Shown here one piece after another: positions 41,262-49,806 of a DNA stretch of 64,000 nt. Within the stretch, counting starts at the first letter, position 1; every line of letters starts with the position of its first letter. A program made the translations under genes and the position numbers. Source of the DNA: JAICKN01 sp036489565 (GTDB taxonomy: Bacteria; Acidobacteriota; Terriglobia; Terriglobales; Acidobacteriaceae); NCBI GenBank assembly GCA_036489565.1, contig DASXFN010000083.1, positions 8,120 through 72,119 on the forward strand, given 5' to 3'. The notes beneath the pieces are model-generated. The model was given only the letters and a program-made list of their open reading frames with translations, was not told the origin of the DNA and made no database searches.

Positions 41262-43394
41262 TCATAAGTTATTCGGGGACAATGGTCTGATTTGCACCGC
41301 GCATACTTTGAACTCCGGCATGCGGCTGGTCGGATCAAGCGCGGGATTTGTGAGCAGATTGGCGGCTGATTTTCCACCCCAATGAAAAGGGACGAAGACC
41401 GTGTCTGGGCGAATCTCGGCGCTAAGCTGTACATTGAATTTCGCCGCGCCGCGCCGACTTTTCACCAACACTAGCTCGCCATCCGCAACCCCAAGTTGCC
41501 GCGCCAGCCGCAAGTGCATTTGCAAGCGTGGCTCCGGTTTTCGCGAAAGCGTTGTCGCCATCCGGCGCGTCTGCGCTCCAGAGTTGTAATGTTCGCGGTA
41601 GCGGCCCGTTGTCAGGTAAAACGGGTAATCGCAATCTGGCAGCTCTCCGGCATCCCTGTGTTGCACCGCGTGAAAACGGGCCTTGCCATCGACATGATGA
41701 AATCGTTCTGCAAATATTCGGGGCGTGCCGGCGTGTTCAACGGAAGGGCAGGGCCAGAACACACCCTGCTCGCGCTCAATTCGTTCATAGCTGATACCGG
41801 CGTAATCAGCGATGCCTCCGCCGCTAGCAAGGCGAAGCTCATCAAAAACTTCTTCTTCAGAGTCGTAGCGGAAATATCGCCCCTTGCCCAGGCGTTCCGC
41901 TAGAGTGCACAGAATGTTGATATCACTCAGCACTCCCGCTGGCGGATCGAAGGTTTTTCGCCGCCGGATGACACGCCCTTCAAGGTTCGTCATGGTGCCG
42001 TCTTCCTCAGCCCATTGCGTCACGGGAAGAAAGAAGTCTGCATGCTGCGCCGTCTCGTTCATGAAGGAATCGCAGACCACAAGCAAATCCAGCTCGCGCA
42101 ACCGCGAGTTGATGTGAGTCAGTCCGGGAGAGGCCACGGACAAATTGGAACCAAAAACCAGCAATGCGCGAATGCCGCCCTGCGGGCCGAGCGCATCGCA
42201 GAGTTCATAGGCGCTCTTGCCTTTTCCGGGAAGCGTATTTGCATCCACGCCCCAAACTTTCGCCACTGCTTCTCTGTCTTCGGGCACATCAATGCGCCGA
42301 TATCCGGGAAGCTGGTCAGCTTTCTGGCCATGCTCGCGTCCCCCTTGGCCATTGCCCTGGCCGGTAAGGCAGCCGTATCCACTGTAGGGTCGTCCCACTT
42401 TGCCCAAAGCAAGCATGAGATTGATGAATGCCAGGACCGTGTCGGTTCCTTTGGACTGCTGCTCAGGGCCGCGTCCTGAGAGCACCATGCTGCTGGCGGA
42501 TTTCGCAAGCATCCGGACCGCTTCGCGGATGTGCTTTTCCGAAACGCCGCTCAATTTTTCGACGCGCGCCGGAGGGTAATCCAGAGCGACGCGTCGCAGA
42601 TCATCGAACCCATTCGTGCGGGCCGCGATGTAGTCCCAATCAATAAGATTTTCTTCGAGCGCCACATACAACATGCCGTTGGCCAGGGCCAGGTCTGTGC
42701 CGGGAGTAAGTTGCAGATGCAACTGAGCGGCCTGGGCGGTCTCGGTACGTCGCGGATCTACAACGATCAATTTGCCGCCATTCGCCCGTTGCTTTTCGAA
42801 CCACTGCATGATCGGCGGAAGCGTGTCGGCGCTGTTCGCTCCCCATAGCACAACCGTTTGGCACTGCGCGATATCGCTGACCGGAAACGGCAACCCACGG
42901 TCAATCCCAAAAGCTTTATTCTGACCAGCGGCGGCGGACGACATGCAATAGCGTCCGTTGTAGTCAATGTTCGCGCTGCCCACCGCGACCCGCATGAATT
43001 TGCCGAGCAGATACGCCTTCTCATTGGTAAGAGCGCCGCTGCCGAAGGCTGCGACGCAATCAGCACCATGTTCCGCTTGGAGCGCGAGCATGCGCGCAGC
43101 GATCTCGTCCAAAGCCTCACTCCATGACACGGATACGAAGTCGCCCTGCGCGTTCCGTTTCAGGGGAGTCGTTATGCGGTCTTCGCTGCTGAGTAGCTCC
43201 GCGGCGGAGAAGCCCTTGATACACATCCGCCCTTGATTCACGGGAAAGTCCGGGTCGGGCGAAATGCTCACAAGATTGGGAGACTTCATCTCCATCACAA
43301 TTCCGCATTGAAAGGCACAGAAGGGGCAGTGCGTGCGGACCTCGGCGGCTTTCGCGTTTGCAACTTCATCGGCGGCGGATGTAATTGATGTCAT
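41262..43394 (-). CDS. nasA: assimilatory nitrate reductase catalytic subunit
   Basis: A 710-residue MGD-binding oxidoreductase. A [4Fe-4S] site is formed by Cys23, 26, 30 and 58 (CPFCAFQC, GRMCIKG), and Cys150 in NGRYCMSSAA is the probable Mo ligand. RGPEQQSKGTDTVLAFINLMLALGKVG and the C-terminal LTTGRYREHYNSGAQTRR fit the Nas/NarB group. It reduces nitrate to nitrite. No flavin or second Fe-S domain is present, so an electron donor encoded elsewhere is needed. No nitrite reductase gene is in the window. Transporter and mobA genes follow on the same strand. Confidence 0.93.
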   Translation of the reverse strand: MTSITSAADEVANAKAAEVRTHCPFCAFQCGIVMEMKSPNLVSISPDPDFPVNQGRMCIKGFSAAELLSSEDRITTPLKRNAQGDFVSVSWSEALDEIAARMLALQAEHGADCVAAFGSGALTNEKAYLLGKFMRVAVGSANIDYNGRYCMSSAAAGQNKAFGIDRGLPFPVSDIAQCQTVVLWGANSADTLPPIMQWFEKQRANGGKLIVVDPRRTETAQAAQLHLQLTPGTDLALANGMLYVALEENLIDWDYIAARTNGFDDLRRVALDYPPARVEKLSGVSEKHIREAVRMLAKSASSMVLSGRGPEQQSKGTDTVLAFINLMLALGKVGRPYSGYGCLTGQGNGQGGREHGQKADQLPGYRRIDVPEDREAVAKVWGVDANTLPGKGKSAYELCDALGPQGGIRALLVFGSNLSVASPGLTHINSRLRELDLLVVCDSFMNETAQHADFFLPVTQWAEEDGTMTNLEGRVIRRRKTFDPPAGVLSDINILCTLAERLGKGRYFRYDSEEEVFDELRLASGGGIADYAGISYERIEREQGVFWPCPSVEHAGTPRIFAERFHHVDGKARFHAVQHRDAGELPDCDYPFYLTTGRYREHYNSGAQTRRMATTLSRKPEPRLQMHLRLARQLGVADGELVLVKSRRGAAKFNVQLSAEIRPDTVFVPFHWGGKSAANLLTNPALDPTSRMPEFKVCAVQIRPLSPNNL

Positions 43395-43807
43395 AAAACT
43401 TAACCACTCTCGCGCGTATACCTTGACCTATTAATCCCAAGGCGCGCGGCGAACGCGTTCTATTCCAGCTATTCCATTGCATTAAATTTGCGGTTGGACA
43501 CAACCCAGTATCCGAAGAACAAATCGAGAGAACGTCTTGGTTGGACCTCAACTCAGAGGCGAGCTACTTGTACATGTAAGTTCTAGCGGCAAGCTGAAAG
43601 CCGGGGAAATCAAAAAAATCTCTGCCGCCGATAAACTCAAATCGAGCAGTCTATATGCTTGACAATGCGATTCTTCAGCCGGCCGCCTCATATGCATACC
43701 GCGATTTTTTTATGCGGGCCATCTTTTCTTTGAATCTGGCTTTCGGCTCTTTTCTGCAATACTTTCACTTCTTCCAGAATGCAAAATTAGGGCATTTTGC
43801 TACCACC
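43395..43807. other. divergent intergenic region between nasA and the DUF7009 gene
   Basis: 413 bases with no credible gene. CTATTCCA is directly repeated at 43460-43467 and 43469-43476 (9-bp period), and TACATGTA occurs at 43571-43578. A good promoter, sigma-54 site or antitermination hairpin was not found. An in-frame extension of the DUF7009 gene to 43655 is not supported. Confidence 0.4.
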
Positions 43808-44203
43808 ATGAAACTTCGCATCCGAGGCAATTCGCTCCGGCTCCGACTCACTCAGGGAGAAGTTTCCAGGCTGATGGCGGATGGACGGATCAGCGAGTCG
43901 GTACACTTCTCGCCAATCGCGGCATCGGATGCTTTCACCTATTCGCTGAAAACATGCGAGAACGCTGCAACCGTTTCCGCGAGCTATCGCGAAGGAGAGA
44001 TACTAATTACGCTTCCCGCGCGGAAGGCCGCGGAATGGGCCAATACCAGCCAAGTTGGGATCGAACAAACACAGCCCCTACAAGAAGGCACGGAGCTGCG
44101 AATTGTCGTCGAGAAGGATTTCCGTTGTTTGCAACCAAGAACGGAAGAGGATGAAAGTGACAACTTTCCGAATCCAGAGGTCTGTTACAGCGAGTCGCCG
44201 TGA
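43808..44203 (+). CDS. DUF7009-like small protein divergent to nasA
   Basis: A 131-residue soluble protein: MKLRIRGNSLRLRLTQGEVSRL, ISESVHFSPIAASDAFTYSLK, EILITLPARKAAEWANTSQVGIE and LRIVVEKDFRCL, then an acidic tail EEDESDNFPNP. From memory this resembles the DUF7009 family, small proteins of unknown function with a single conserved Cys near the end. Its gene is divergently oriented to the nitrate reductase operon. Start ATG 43808 begins at the conserved MKLRIRGNS. Confidence 0.75.
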   Translation: MKLRIRGNSLRLRLTQGEVSRLMADGRISESVHFSPIAASDAFTYSLKTCENAATVSASYREGEILITLPARKAAEWANTSQVGIEQTQPLQEGTELRIVVEKDFRCLQPRTEEDESDNFPNPEVCYSESP

Positions 44204-44235
44204 GCAAACAGCCAAATCTTTTTTCCAGAAATGTC

Positions 44236-44262
44236 GAAAAAAAGGCGCTCTTTGAGAGCGCC
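44236..44262 (-). terminator. rho-independent terminator of the fasciclin gene
   Basis: Perfect 7-bp stem GGCGCTC/GAGCGCC (44244-44250, 44256-44262); on the minus strand it is followed by a T7 tract. It lies 30 bp beyond the fasciclin stop. Confidence 0.9.
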
Positions 44263-44292
44263 GTAGGAGAGAGTCGTACTTGGGCAAATTCG

Positions 44293-44844
44293 TTATTGAG
44301 GCATTAAAACGCTGTCAATGACGTGAATAACGCCGTTGGACTGCATCACATTGGGGATGGTCACCGTCGCGGTGCCGCCTTTTTCGTCTTTCAGTACGAT
44401 CTTGCCATCCTGCATCATTGCGGTCAGCTTTCCGCCTTCGACGGTGGTCAGTTCAACTGAGCCATTTCCTGCCTTAATCTTCTTCATCAGATCGCGTGCA
44501 GTCCACTTTCCCGATACCACATGGTAGGTAAGAATTTTCTTCAGCTCGTCCTTATTTTCCGGCTTAAGAAGGTTGTCCACGGTCCCCGCGGGAAGTTTGT
44601 CAAAAGCTTCGTTGGTTGGAGCGAAAACGGTAAAGGGGCCGGGGCTTTCGAGCGTGTCCACTAATCCGGCTGCTTTGACGGCGGCGACCAGGGTGGTGTG
44701 GTCCTTGGAATTCATCGCGTTCTGGATGATGCTCTTTTGTGGCGACATCGAATGGCCGCCCACCATGGGATTCTCCGCAAAGCTGAGTCCGGTGAACGCA
44801 AGAGCGAACAACATGATCGTTAATATGAAATTGCGATTTTTCAT
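44293..44844 (-). CDS. secreted fasciclin (FAS1) domain protein
   Basis: A 183-residue exported protein. A signal peptide (NRNFILTIMLFALAFTGLSFA) is followed by one FAS1 domain: KDHTTLVAAVKAAGLVDTLES, GPFTVFAPTNEAFDKLPAGTVDNLLKPENKDELKKILTYHVV in two pieces, and the final NGVIHVIDSVLMPQ. FAS1 domains mediate adhesion in many organisms. ATG 44844 has AAAGGAC about nine bases upstream; an in-frame upstream ATG is less likely because it would add a charged stretch before the signal peptide. Confidence 0.93.
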   Translation of the reverse strand: MKNRNFILTIMLFALAFTGLSFAENPMVGGHSMSPQKSIIQNAMNSKDHTTLVAAVKAAGLVDTLESPGPFTVFAPTNEAFDKLPAGTVDNLLKPENKDELKKILTYHVVSGKWTARDLMKKIKAGNGSVELTTVEGGKLTAMMQDGKIVLKDEKGGTATVTIPNVMQSNGVIHVIDSVLMPQ

Positions 44845-44950
44845 TGTCTTTGTCCTTTCGGCGCTTTTCATGCCTTTCACCCTAAGTACGCGAGGCGGAG
44901 AGAATTGGATTGCTGGCGGATAAAGGGATTCCGGGTAGATAAGGAGAAAT

Positions 44951-45043
44951 ATGACTGTATTCGCGAGAGAGTATCCCAGATCTCAGAAGACGAGCCCCAA
45001 ACGGATTTTCAAGGCGTCTCCAGAATCATTGAAGCTGGCGTAG
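44951..45043 (+). CDS. possible 30-residue small protein upstream of the Phe/Tyr operon
   Basis: AAGGAGAAAT directly precedes an ATG that opens a 30-codon frame (MTVFAREYPRSQKTSPKRIF, ending SLKLA). It is basic, has no membrane segment and no run of aromatic codons, so attenuation of the aromatic operon is not obvious. The rest of the gap 44881-45238 holds nothing else I can support. It may be a chance frame. Confidence 0.3.
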   Translation: MTVFAREYPRSQKTSPKRIFKASPESLKLA

Positions 45044-45238
45044 AAACGGTAGATGATAAGGACAGCACTGCCTGAGGCCCATGAAAGGAAAATCCCGTGA
45101 CATAAAACCAGACAACATTCTGATTCAGGGCGACTCTAAAAACCGGGGTTTCTGAACATGTAGACCAAGAGCAGTGCTTGCAGGCGTCCAATGGGTCCTG
45201 CTTCATTGCTTCGAAGCGTGACCTGGTAAGGAGCTTTT

Positions 45239-46150
45239 ATGAAGGATTCTATATCCACGCCTGATCTTACGACCGGTACCTCCAAATACGTGGGGGAGCA
45301 GCAAGCCGCTGGGGCCATGCAAATCGTCCAGCCATACGAACTCTATTCGCAGGAAAACCAGGAAACCTGGAAGCGGCTGTATACACGAATGGAACCGCTG
45401 TGGCAAAAATATGGCGCGTCTGCCTTCCTTGAGGGCCGCAAGAAGCTGGGCCTTCATGCGGACGCAATCCCACAGCTCGAAGATGTAAATGCCCGGCTCT
45501 CGGTATGCTCTCGTTATCATGCCTTCGCGGTAAGCGGCTTCCTATCTTCCTTTGCGTTTTTTGATTCGCTCAGCCGCTGGGAATTTCCCACAACAATTAC
45601 GGTGCGTCCGGCGAAAACCGCCGACTACCTGCCGGAGCCAGATATCTTTCATGATGTCGGCGGACATCTCCCTTTGCACACGCTTCCGGAATTTGCCGCC
45701 GCTCTGCAGCGCTTCGGAATGTGCGCTCACGCCGCGGCGGAAATATGCTCGCATCTCACGGACCGCGCCGAAGCGCGCCGCCGGGTAAAGAGCATGGTCC
45801 GCGGAATCGCCCGCGCCTTCTGGTTCACCATTGAATTTGGGCTTATACGGTCGCCGGCTGGACTGCGCGCTTATGGCAGTGGCTTGTTAAGTTCCTTCGG
45901 CGAGCTTCAATACGCGCTTGATTCGCCAGAGGTCTGGCGCGTGCCGTTTCAGTTGGAATGGTCCATCCAGGCTTGCGTGGATTACAGCCGCTACCAGTGT
46001 CTGTTATTCGTCATTGATTCTTTTGATCAATTGTTCGCGGAGATCGGGAAGCTGGAACAATGGATGAAAGACGGCCGCCTGAACAATTTGACAGGGGGCG
46101 AACGCGAGATCAGCGACGAGGAGGCGGATTTATATCTAAAGCTTGCTTAA
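45239..46150 (+). CDS. phhA: phenylalanine-4-hydroxylase (biopterin-dependent)
   Basis: A 303-residue aromatic amino acid hydroxylase turning phenylalanine into tyrosine with a pterin cofactor. The iron ligands are evident: PEPDIFHDVGGHLPL supplies His138 and His143 and WFTIEFGL supplies Glu199. The usual ELFGH stretch is DVGGH here. The C-terminal SFGELQYAL and VPFQ fit bacterial PhhA. An AAGGAG ribosome site precedes the ATG. It is the first enzyme of the following HPPD, HGD, unknown and FAH cluster. Confidence 0.9.
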   Translation: MKDSISTPDLTTGTSKYVGEQQAAGAMQIVQPYELYSQENQETWKRLYTRMEPLWQKYGASAFLEGRKKLGLHADAIPQLEDVNARLSVCSRYHAFAVSGFLSSFAFFDSLSRWEFPTTITVRPAKTADYLPEPDIFHDVGGHLPLHTLPEFAAALQRFGMCAHAAAEICSHLTDRAEARRRVKSMVRGIARAFWFTIEFGLIRSPAGLRAYGSGLLSSFGELQYALDSPEVWRVPFQLEWSIQACVDYSRYQCLLFVIDSFDQLFAEIGKLEQWMKDGRLNNLTGGEREISDEEADLYLKLA

Positions 46151-46326
46151 TTCTGCAGGCGTATACTTATGGGGTAGTCTCATGCCCGCTCTCACGGTGC
46201 AACTACAATGATTAGATTTCCATCCCATGTACCGATGACCTAGCTTTCGCGACGGCACAAGTTGCGCCGCGACGCCTGCCATGAACGTCTCACCTCGTAC
46301 GGGAAGAGACGAGAAAGCGAGGGCTG

Positions 46327-47490
46327 ATGAAAGCTCATTTGGAACAACCGATTTCAGCGATATCTGCTGACTTCCTGCCGCTCAATGGGACCGACTACGT
46401 TGAGTTTCTGGTTGGGAACGCCAAGCAATCCGCATACTACTACCGGGCCGCCTTCGGCATGAGCCTGATTGCTTATCAAGGCCCTGAAACTGGAGTTCGT
46501 GATCGAGTTTCTTATGTACTTCAACAGGGCAAGGTTCGCTTTGTCCTGACTACGTCTCTATATCCAGACAGCGAAATCGCCGATCACGTGCGTCGCCACG
46601 GCGACGGCGTGCGCGACATCGGGTTATGGGTGGACGATGCTGAGGCGGCATGGCGCGAGACGACGCAGCGCGGCGCGAAGAGTGTTCGTGCCCCGTTCGT
46701 TCTTGGCGAAAAACAAGTGGAAGCCACGAATCCGTCGAAAAACAGGTCGAGCGGTACCGTCAAAATCGCGTCCATAGCAATCTACGGAGACACGCTTCAC
46801 ACCTTCGTCGAGCGCAAGGACTTCACCGGCGCATTTCTGCCGGGGTTCGTCCCAATCGAAGACGATCCCATTGCCCGCCCAACAGGCTTGCTTTATGTGG
46901 ACCACATGGTTGGAAACGTGGGCTGGAATGAGATGAACCGATGGGTGGATTTCTACCACGATGTGATGGGATTCAGCTTATATCAGCATTTTGATGACGA
47001 GGATATTTCTACCGAGTACTCGGCGCTCATGTCGAAAGTGATGGCCAATCAAAATGGCCGCATAAAGTTTCCCATCAACGAACCGGCGGAAGGCCGCAAG
47101 AAATCGCAGATTGAAGAATACCTTGAGTATTATCACGGGCCGGGCGTGCAGCATATCGCGATGGCCACCGACAACATTCTTGCGACGGTTGGAAAATTGC
47201 GAGACCAGGGAGTGGAATTCCTGCGCGTGCCGCACGCGTATTACTCAGAACTGCAAGAGCGGGTGGGGCGCATTGACGAGCCAGTGGACGAACTGGAAAA
47301 GCTCGGGGTTCTTGTGGACCGGGATGATGAAGGATACATGCTGCAAATCTTCACGCGTCCGGTCGAGGACAGGCCGACGTTGTTTTTTGAAATCATTCAG
47401 CGAAAGGGCAGCCGCAGCTTTGGAAAAGGGAACTTCAAGGCGTTGTTTGAAGCAATTGAGCGTGAGCAGGCCCGCAGGGGGAATTTATAG
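46327..47490 (+). CDS. hppD: 4-hydroxyphenylpyruvate dioxygenase
   Basis: A 387-residue Fe(II) dioxygenase forming homogentisate. Two VOC domains: YVEFLVGNAKQSAYYYRAAFGM, and the second with YVDHMVGNVGWNEM (His ligand), GVQHIAMATDN (His ligand) and TLFFEIIQRKG (Glu ligand). The C-terminal FGKGNFKALFEAIE is characteristic. The length is full. No tyrosine aminotransferase gene is adjacent; a general aromatic aminotransferase elsewhere must supply hydroxyphenylpyruvate. Confidence 0.96.
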   Translation: MKAHLEQPISAISADFLPLNGTDYVEFLVGNAKQSAYYYRAAFGMSLIAYQGPETGVRDRVSYVLQQGKVRFVLTTSLYPDSEIADHVRRHGDGVRDIGLWVDDAEAAWRETTQRGAKSVRAPFVLGEKQVEATNPSKNRSSGTVKIASIAIYGDTLHTFVERKDFTGAFLPGFVPIEDDPIARPTGLLYVDHMVGNVGWNEMNRWVDFYHDVMGFSLYQHFDDEDISTEYSALMSKVMANQNGRIKFPINEPAEGRKKSQIEEYLEYYHGPGVQHIAMATDNILATVGKLRDQGVEFLRVPHAYYSELQERVGRIDEPVDELEKLGVLVDRDDEGYMLQIFTRPVEDRPTLFFEIIQRKGSRSFGKGNFKALFEAIEREQARRGNL

Positions 47491-47554
47491 CATGCGAAGA
47501 GCACTCGCATGCCCGATCTTCTGAGATCACGATCTACTGAGATGAGGTGCCAGC

Positions 47555-48865
47555 ATGCCTACGACAGCAGAAGCAACCACAACGTTGCGTTATAACTCCG
47601 GCTTTGGAGGTGAATTCGCCACGGAGGCAGTCCCCGGCGCGCTTCCAGCGGGCCAAAATGCCCCGCAACATCCGCCGCTTGGCTTGTACACCGAACAGTT
47701 AAGCGGTTCGCCCTTTACCGCACCTCGCCACTTGAACCGCCGTACGTGGACCTACCGTATTCAACCTTCCGTGGTGCACAAGCCTTACACCGAATTTAAC
47801 CAGGGCCTGCTGCGCTCGACCCCGTTCGATGAGTGCGTAACCTCTCCAAACCAACTGCGCTGGAGCCCAGTTCCGGTTCCTGAACAGCCGACGGACTTTG
47901 TCGAAGGAATCCGCACGCTTGCGGGCAATGGTGATTGCTACATGCACAGCGGCGTGGCCATCCATTTTTACCTGGCAAACCGTTCGATGAAAAATCGCTT
48001 CTTCTACAACGCCGATGGCGAACTCCTGATTGTTCCACAGCTCGGCAAGCTTCTTATCAAGACCGAGTTGGGCAATTTGGAAGTCGCGCCCAAGGAGATC
48101 GTCGTCATCCCTCGCGGCATTAAGTTTTCAGTGACTCTACTCGACGACGAAGCTCGCGGATACATTTGCGAAAATTATGGCGCGATGCTGCGCCTGCCCG
48201 ATCTCGGCCCGATTGGCGCGAATGGCCTTGCTAATCCCCGCGACTTCCTCACTCCTCACGCGGCGTTTGAAGATGTGGCGGGAGAATTTCAAGTCATCAG
48301 CAAATTTGGCGGGCGCTTGTGGGAATCAATTCATGACCACTCGCCTTTGAACGTCGTCGCCTGGCACGGCAATTACGCGCCATACAAATATGATTTGAAT
48401 CGCTTCAACTGCATCAATTCCGTAAGCTTCGACCATCCTGATCCTTCGATTTACACGGTGCTGACATCTTCGTCAGAATTCCCGGGCACCTCCAATTTTG
48501 ATTTCGCAATTTTTCCTCCACGCTGGATGGTTGCCGAGCACACCTTCCGTCCTCCATGGTTCCACCGGAATTTTATGAATGAGTTCATGGGACTTGTGAG
48601 CGGCGAGTACGACTCCAAAGCCGAAGGATTTTTGCCCGGCGGCGCGAGCTTGCACAATTGCATGAGTGGCCATGGACCGGATGCGGAGACCTTTGAAAAG
48701 GCTTCGCGCGGCAACCTTGAACCTCAATATATGGATACCGGCCTGGCATTCATGTTCGAAACACGCTTTATCTGTCGGCCCACCAGCTACGCGATGAGCA
48801 TCTCAGAGTTGCAGCATGAGTACTATATCTGCTGGCAGGATCTGAAAAAGCATTTTCGAACGTAG
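47555..48865 (+). CDS. hmgA: homogentisate 1,2-dioxygenase
   Basis: A 436-residue enzyme that opens the homogentisate ring to maleylacetoacetate. The sequence is strongly conserved: YNSGFGGEFATEA near the N-terminus, ESIHDHSPLNVVAWHGNYAPYKYDL, and the iron-binding region AEHTFRPPWFHRNFMNEFMG with FLPGGASLHNCMSGHGPD. Follows hppD by 64 bp on the same strand and belongs to the same operon. Confidence 0.96.
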   Translation: MPTTAEATTTLRYNSGFGGEFATEAVPGALPAGQNAPQHPPLGLYTEQLSGSPFTAPRHLNRRTWTYRIQPSVVHKPYTEFNQGLLRSTPFDECVTSPNQLRWSPVPVPEQPTDFVEGIRTLAGNGDCYMHSGVAIHFYLANRSMKNRFFYNADGELLIVPQLGKLLIKTELGNLEVAPKEIVVIPRGIKFSVTLLDDEARGYICENYGAMLRLPDLGPIGANGLANPRDFLTPHAAFEDVAGEFQVISKFGGRLWESIHDHSPLNVVAWHGNYAPYKYDLNRFNCINSVSFDHPDPSIYTVLTSSSEFPGTSNFDFAIFPPRWMVAEHTFRPPWFHRNFMNEFMGLVSGEYDSKAEGFLPGGASLHNCMSGHGPDAETFEKASRGNLEPQYMDTGLAFMFETRFICRPTSYAMSISELQHEYYICWQDLKKHFRT

Positions 48866-48900
48866 GCTGCCGGGCTAGTTCGAGCCGGAGGGAATAACAT

Positions 48901-49806
48901 TTGCAAACTGACGTCCTAACACGGAAGTCTCCGGCTACGGTTCGCGCCGTACTCGAGGACGTTGTGGATTACGCGGGACTTTTTCCTCCCGCAACGCTTC
49001 CACTAGCGGACGCAGTTCGAAATTACTCTGCCTATCGCTGCGGCGTGAACGCCTGGATGTTGGGTCGCTTCGTTGTGCCCGCATCGCGCCTGCCGGAGCT
49101 TTCCGCGATTCTGCTGACGGCGGGTAAAAGCACCTCGCCATGGCAGATCAGCTCGTTGGTCGGGAAGGATTTCGAATCCGATCTGGCGGATATTACGGTA
49201 TTCAACCTCGACGCGGGCCAATATGGACAAGTGCATACGATTGAAATGGCGCCCGAGCTGCAAACCAAAATCGAGGACATCGCCACGAAAGCTCCTCGTG
49301 ATGTCACGGCATATTTCGAGCTTCCACTAGATGCCCCATTGGAGTTATTGAAAACCCTCGTCCACCAGGGCGCGCGTGCCAAAGTCCGGACGGGAGGCCT
49401 CAGGCCCGAGGCGATTCCTTCTACGTCGGAGTTAGCAACATTTATCGTGAATTGTGCAAGCGCGGGTGCCGCGTTCAAAGCTACGGCTGGGCTGCATCAT
49501 CCCATTCGGAGTATTCGGCCTCTCACTTACGAGCCGAATGCGATTGCCGGAGAAATGCACGGTTTTCTGAATGTGCTGATGGCTTCGGCATTCGCAATCT
49601 CAAGAGCGCCGATCGAGACCGTTAACGAGGTTCTGGCCGAGCGGCAATCTTCGTCTTTTCTATTTACGGATTCGGAAGTCAGGTGGAAGGGAAAATCAGT
49701 TCCTGCTTCCATGCTCCGCGAAATTCGCCAGCGATTGTTCATTTCATTCGGTTCTTGCTCGTTCGACGAACCAGTGGAAGACCTCGTCTCGCTAGGCTGG
49801 CTATGA
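48901..49806 (+). CDS. unknown conserved protein in the position of maleylacetoacetate isomerase
   Basis: A 301-residue soluble protein of unrecognised family. Conserved-looking elements are VDYAGLFPPATLPL (23-36), FVVPASRL, VRTGG (162-166), FKATAGLHHPIR (192-203) and MHGFLNVLMAS (219-229); strand-helix alternation suggests a beta/alpha barrel, with His199/His200, Lys193 and His220 as possible active-site residues. It is not a glutathione-S-transferase-type MaiA. The gene starts at TTG 48901 with GGAGGG eight bases upstream and overlaps fahA by four bases (ATGA). Between homogentisate dioxygenase and fumarylacetoacetase, isomerisation of maleylacetoacetate is its likeliest role (inference). 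Confidence 0.7.
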   Translation: MQTDVLTRKSPATVRAVLEDVVDYAGLFPPATLPLADAVRNYSAYRCGVNAWMLGRFVVPASRLPELSAILLTAGKSTSPWQISSLVGKDFESDLADITVFNLDAGQYGQVHTIEMAPELQTKIEDIATKAPRDVTAYFELPLDAPLELLKTLVHQGARAKVRTGGLRPEAIPSTSELATFIVNCASAGAAFKATAGLHHPIRSIRPLTYEPNAIAGEMHGFLNVLMASAFAISRAPIETVNEVLAERQSSSFLFTDSEVRWKGKSVPASMLREIRQRLFISFGSCSFDEPVEDLVSLGWL

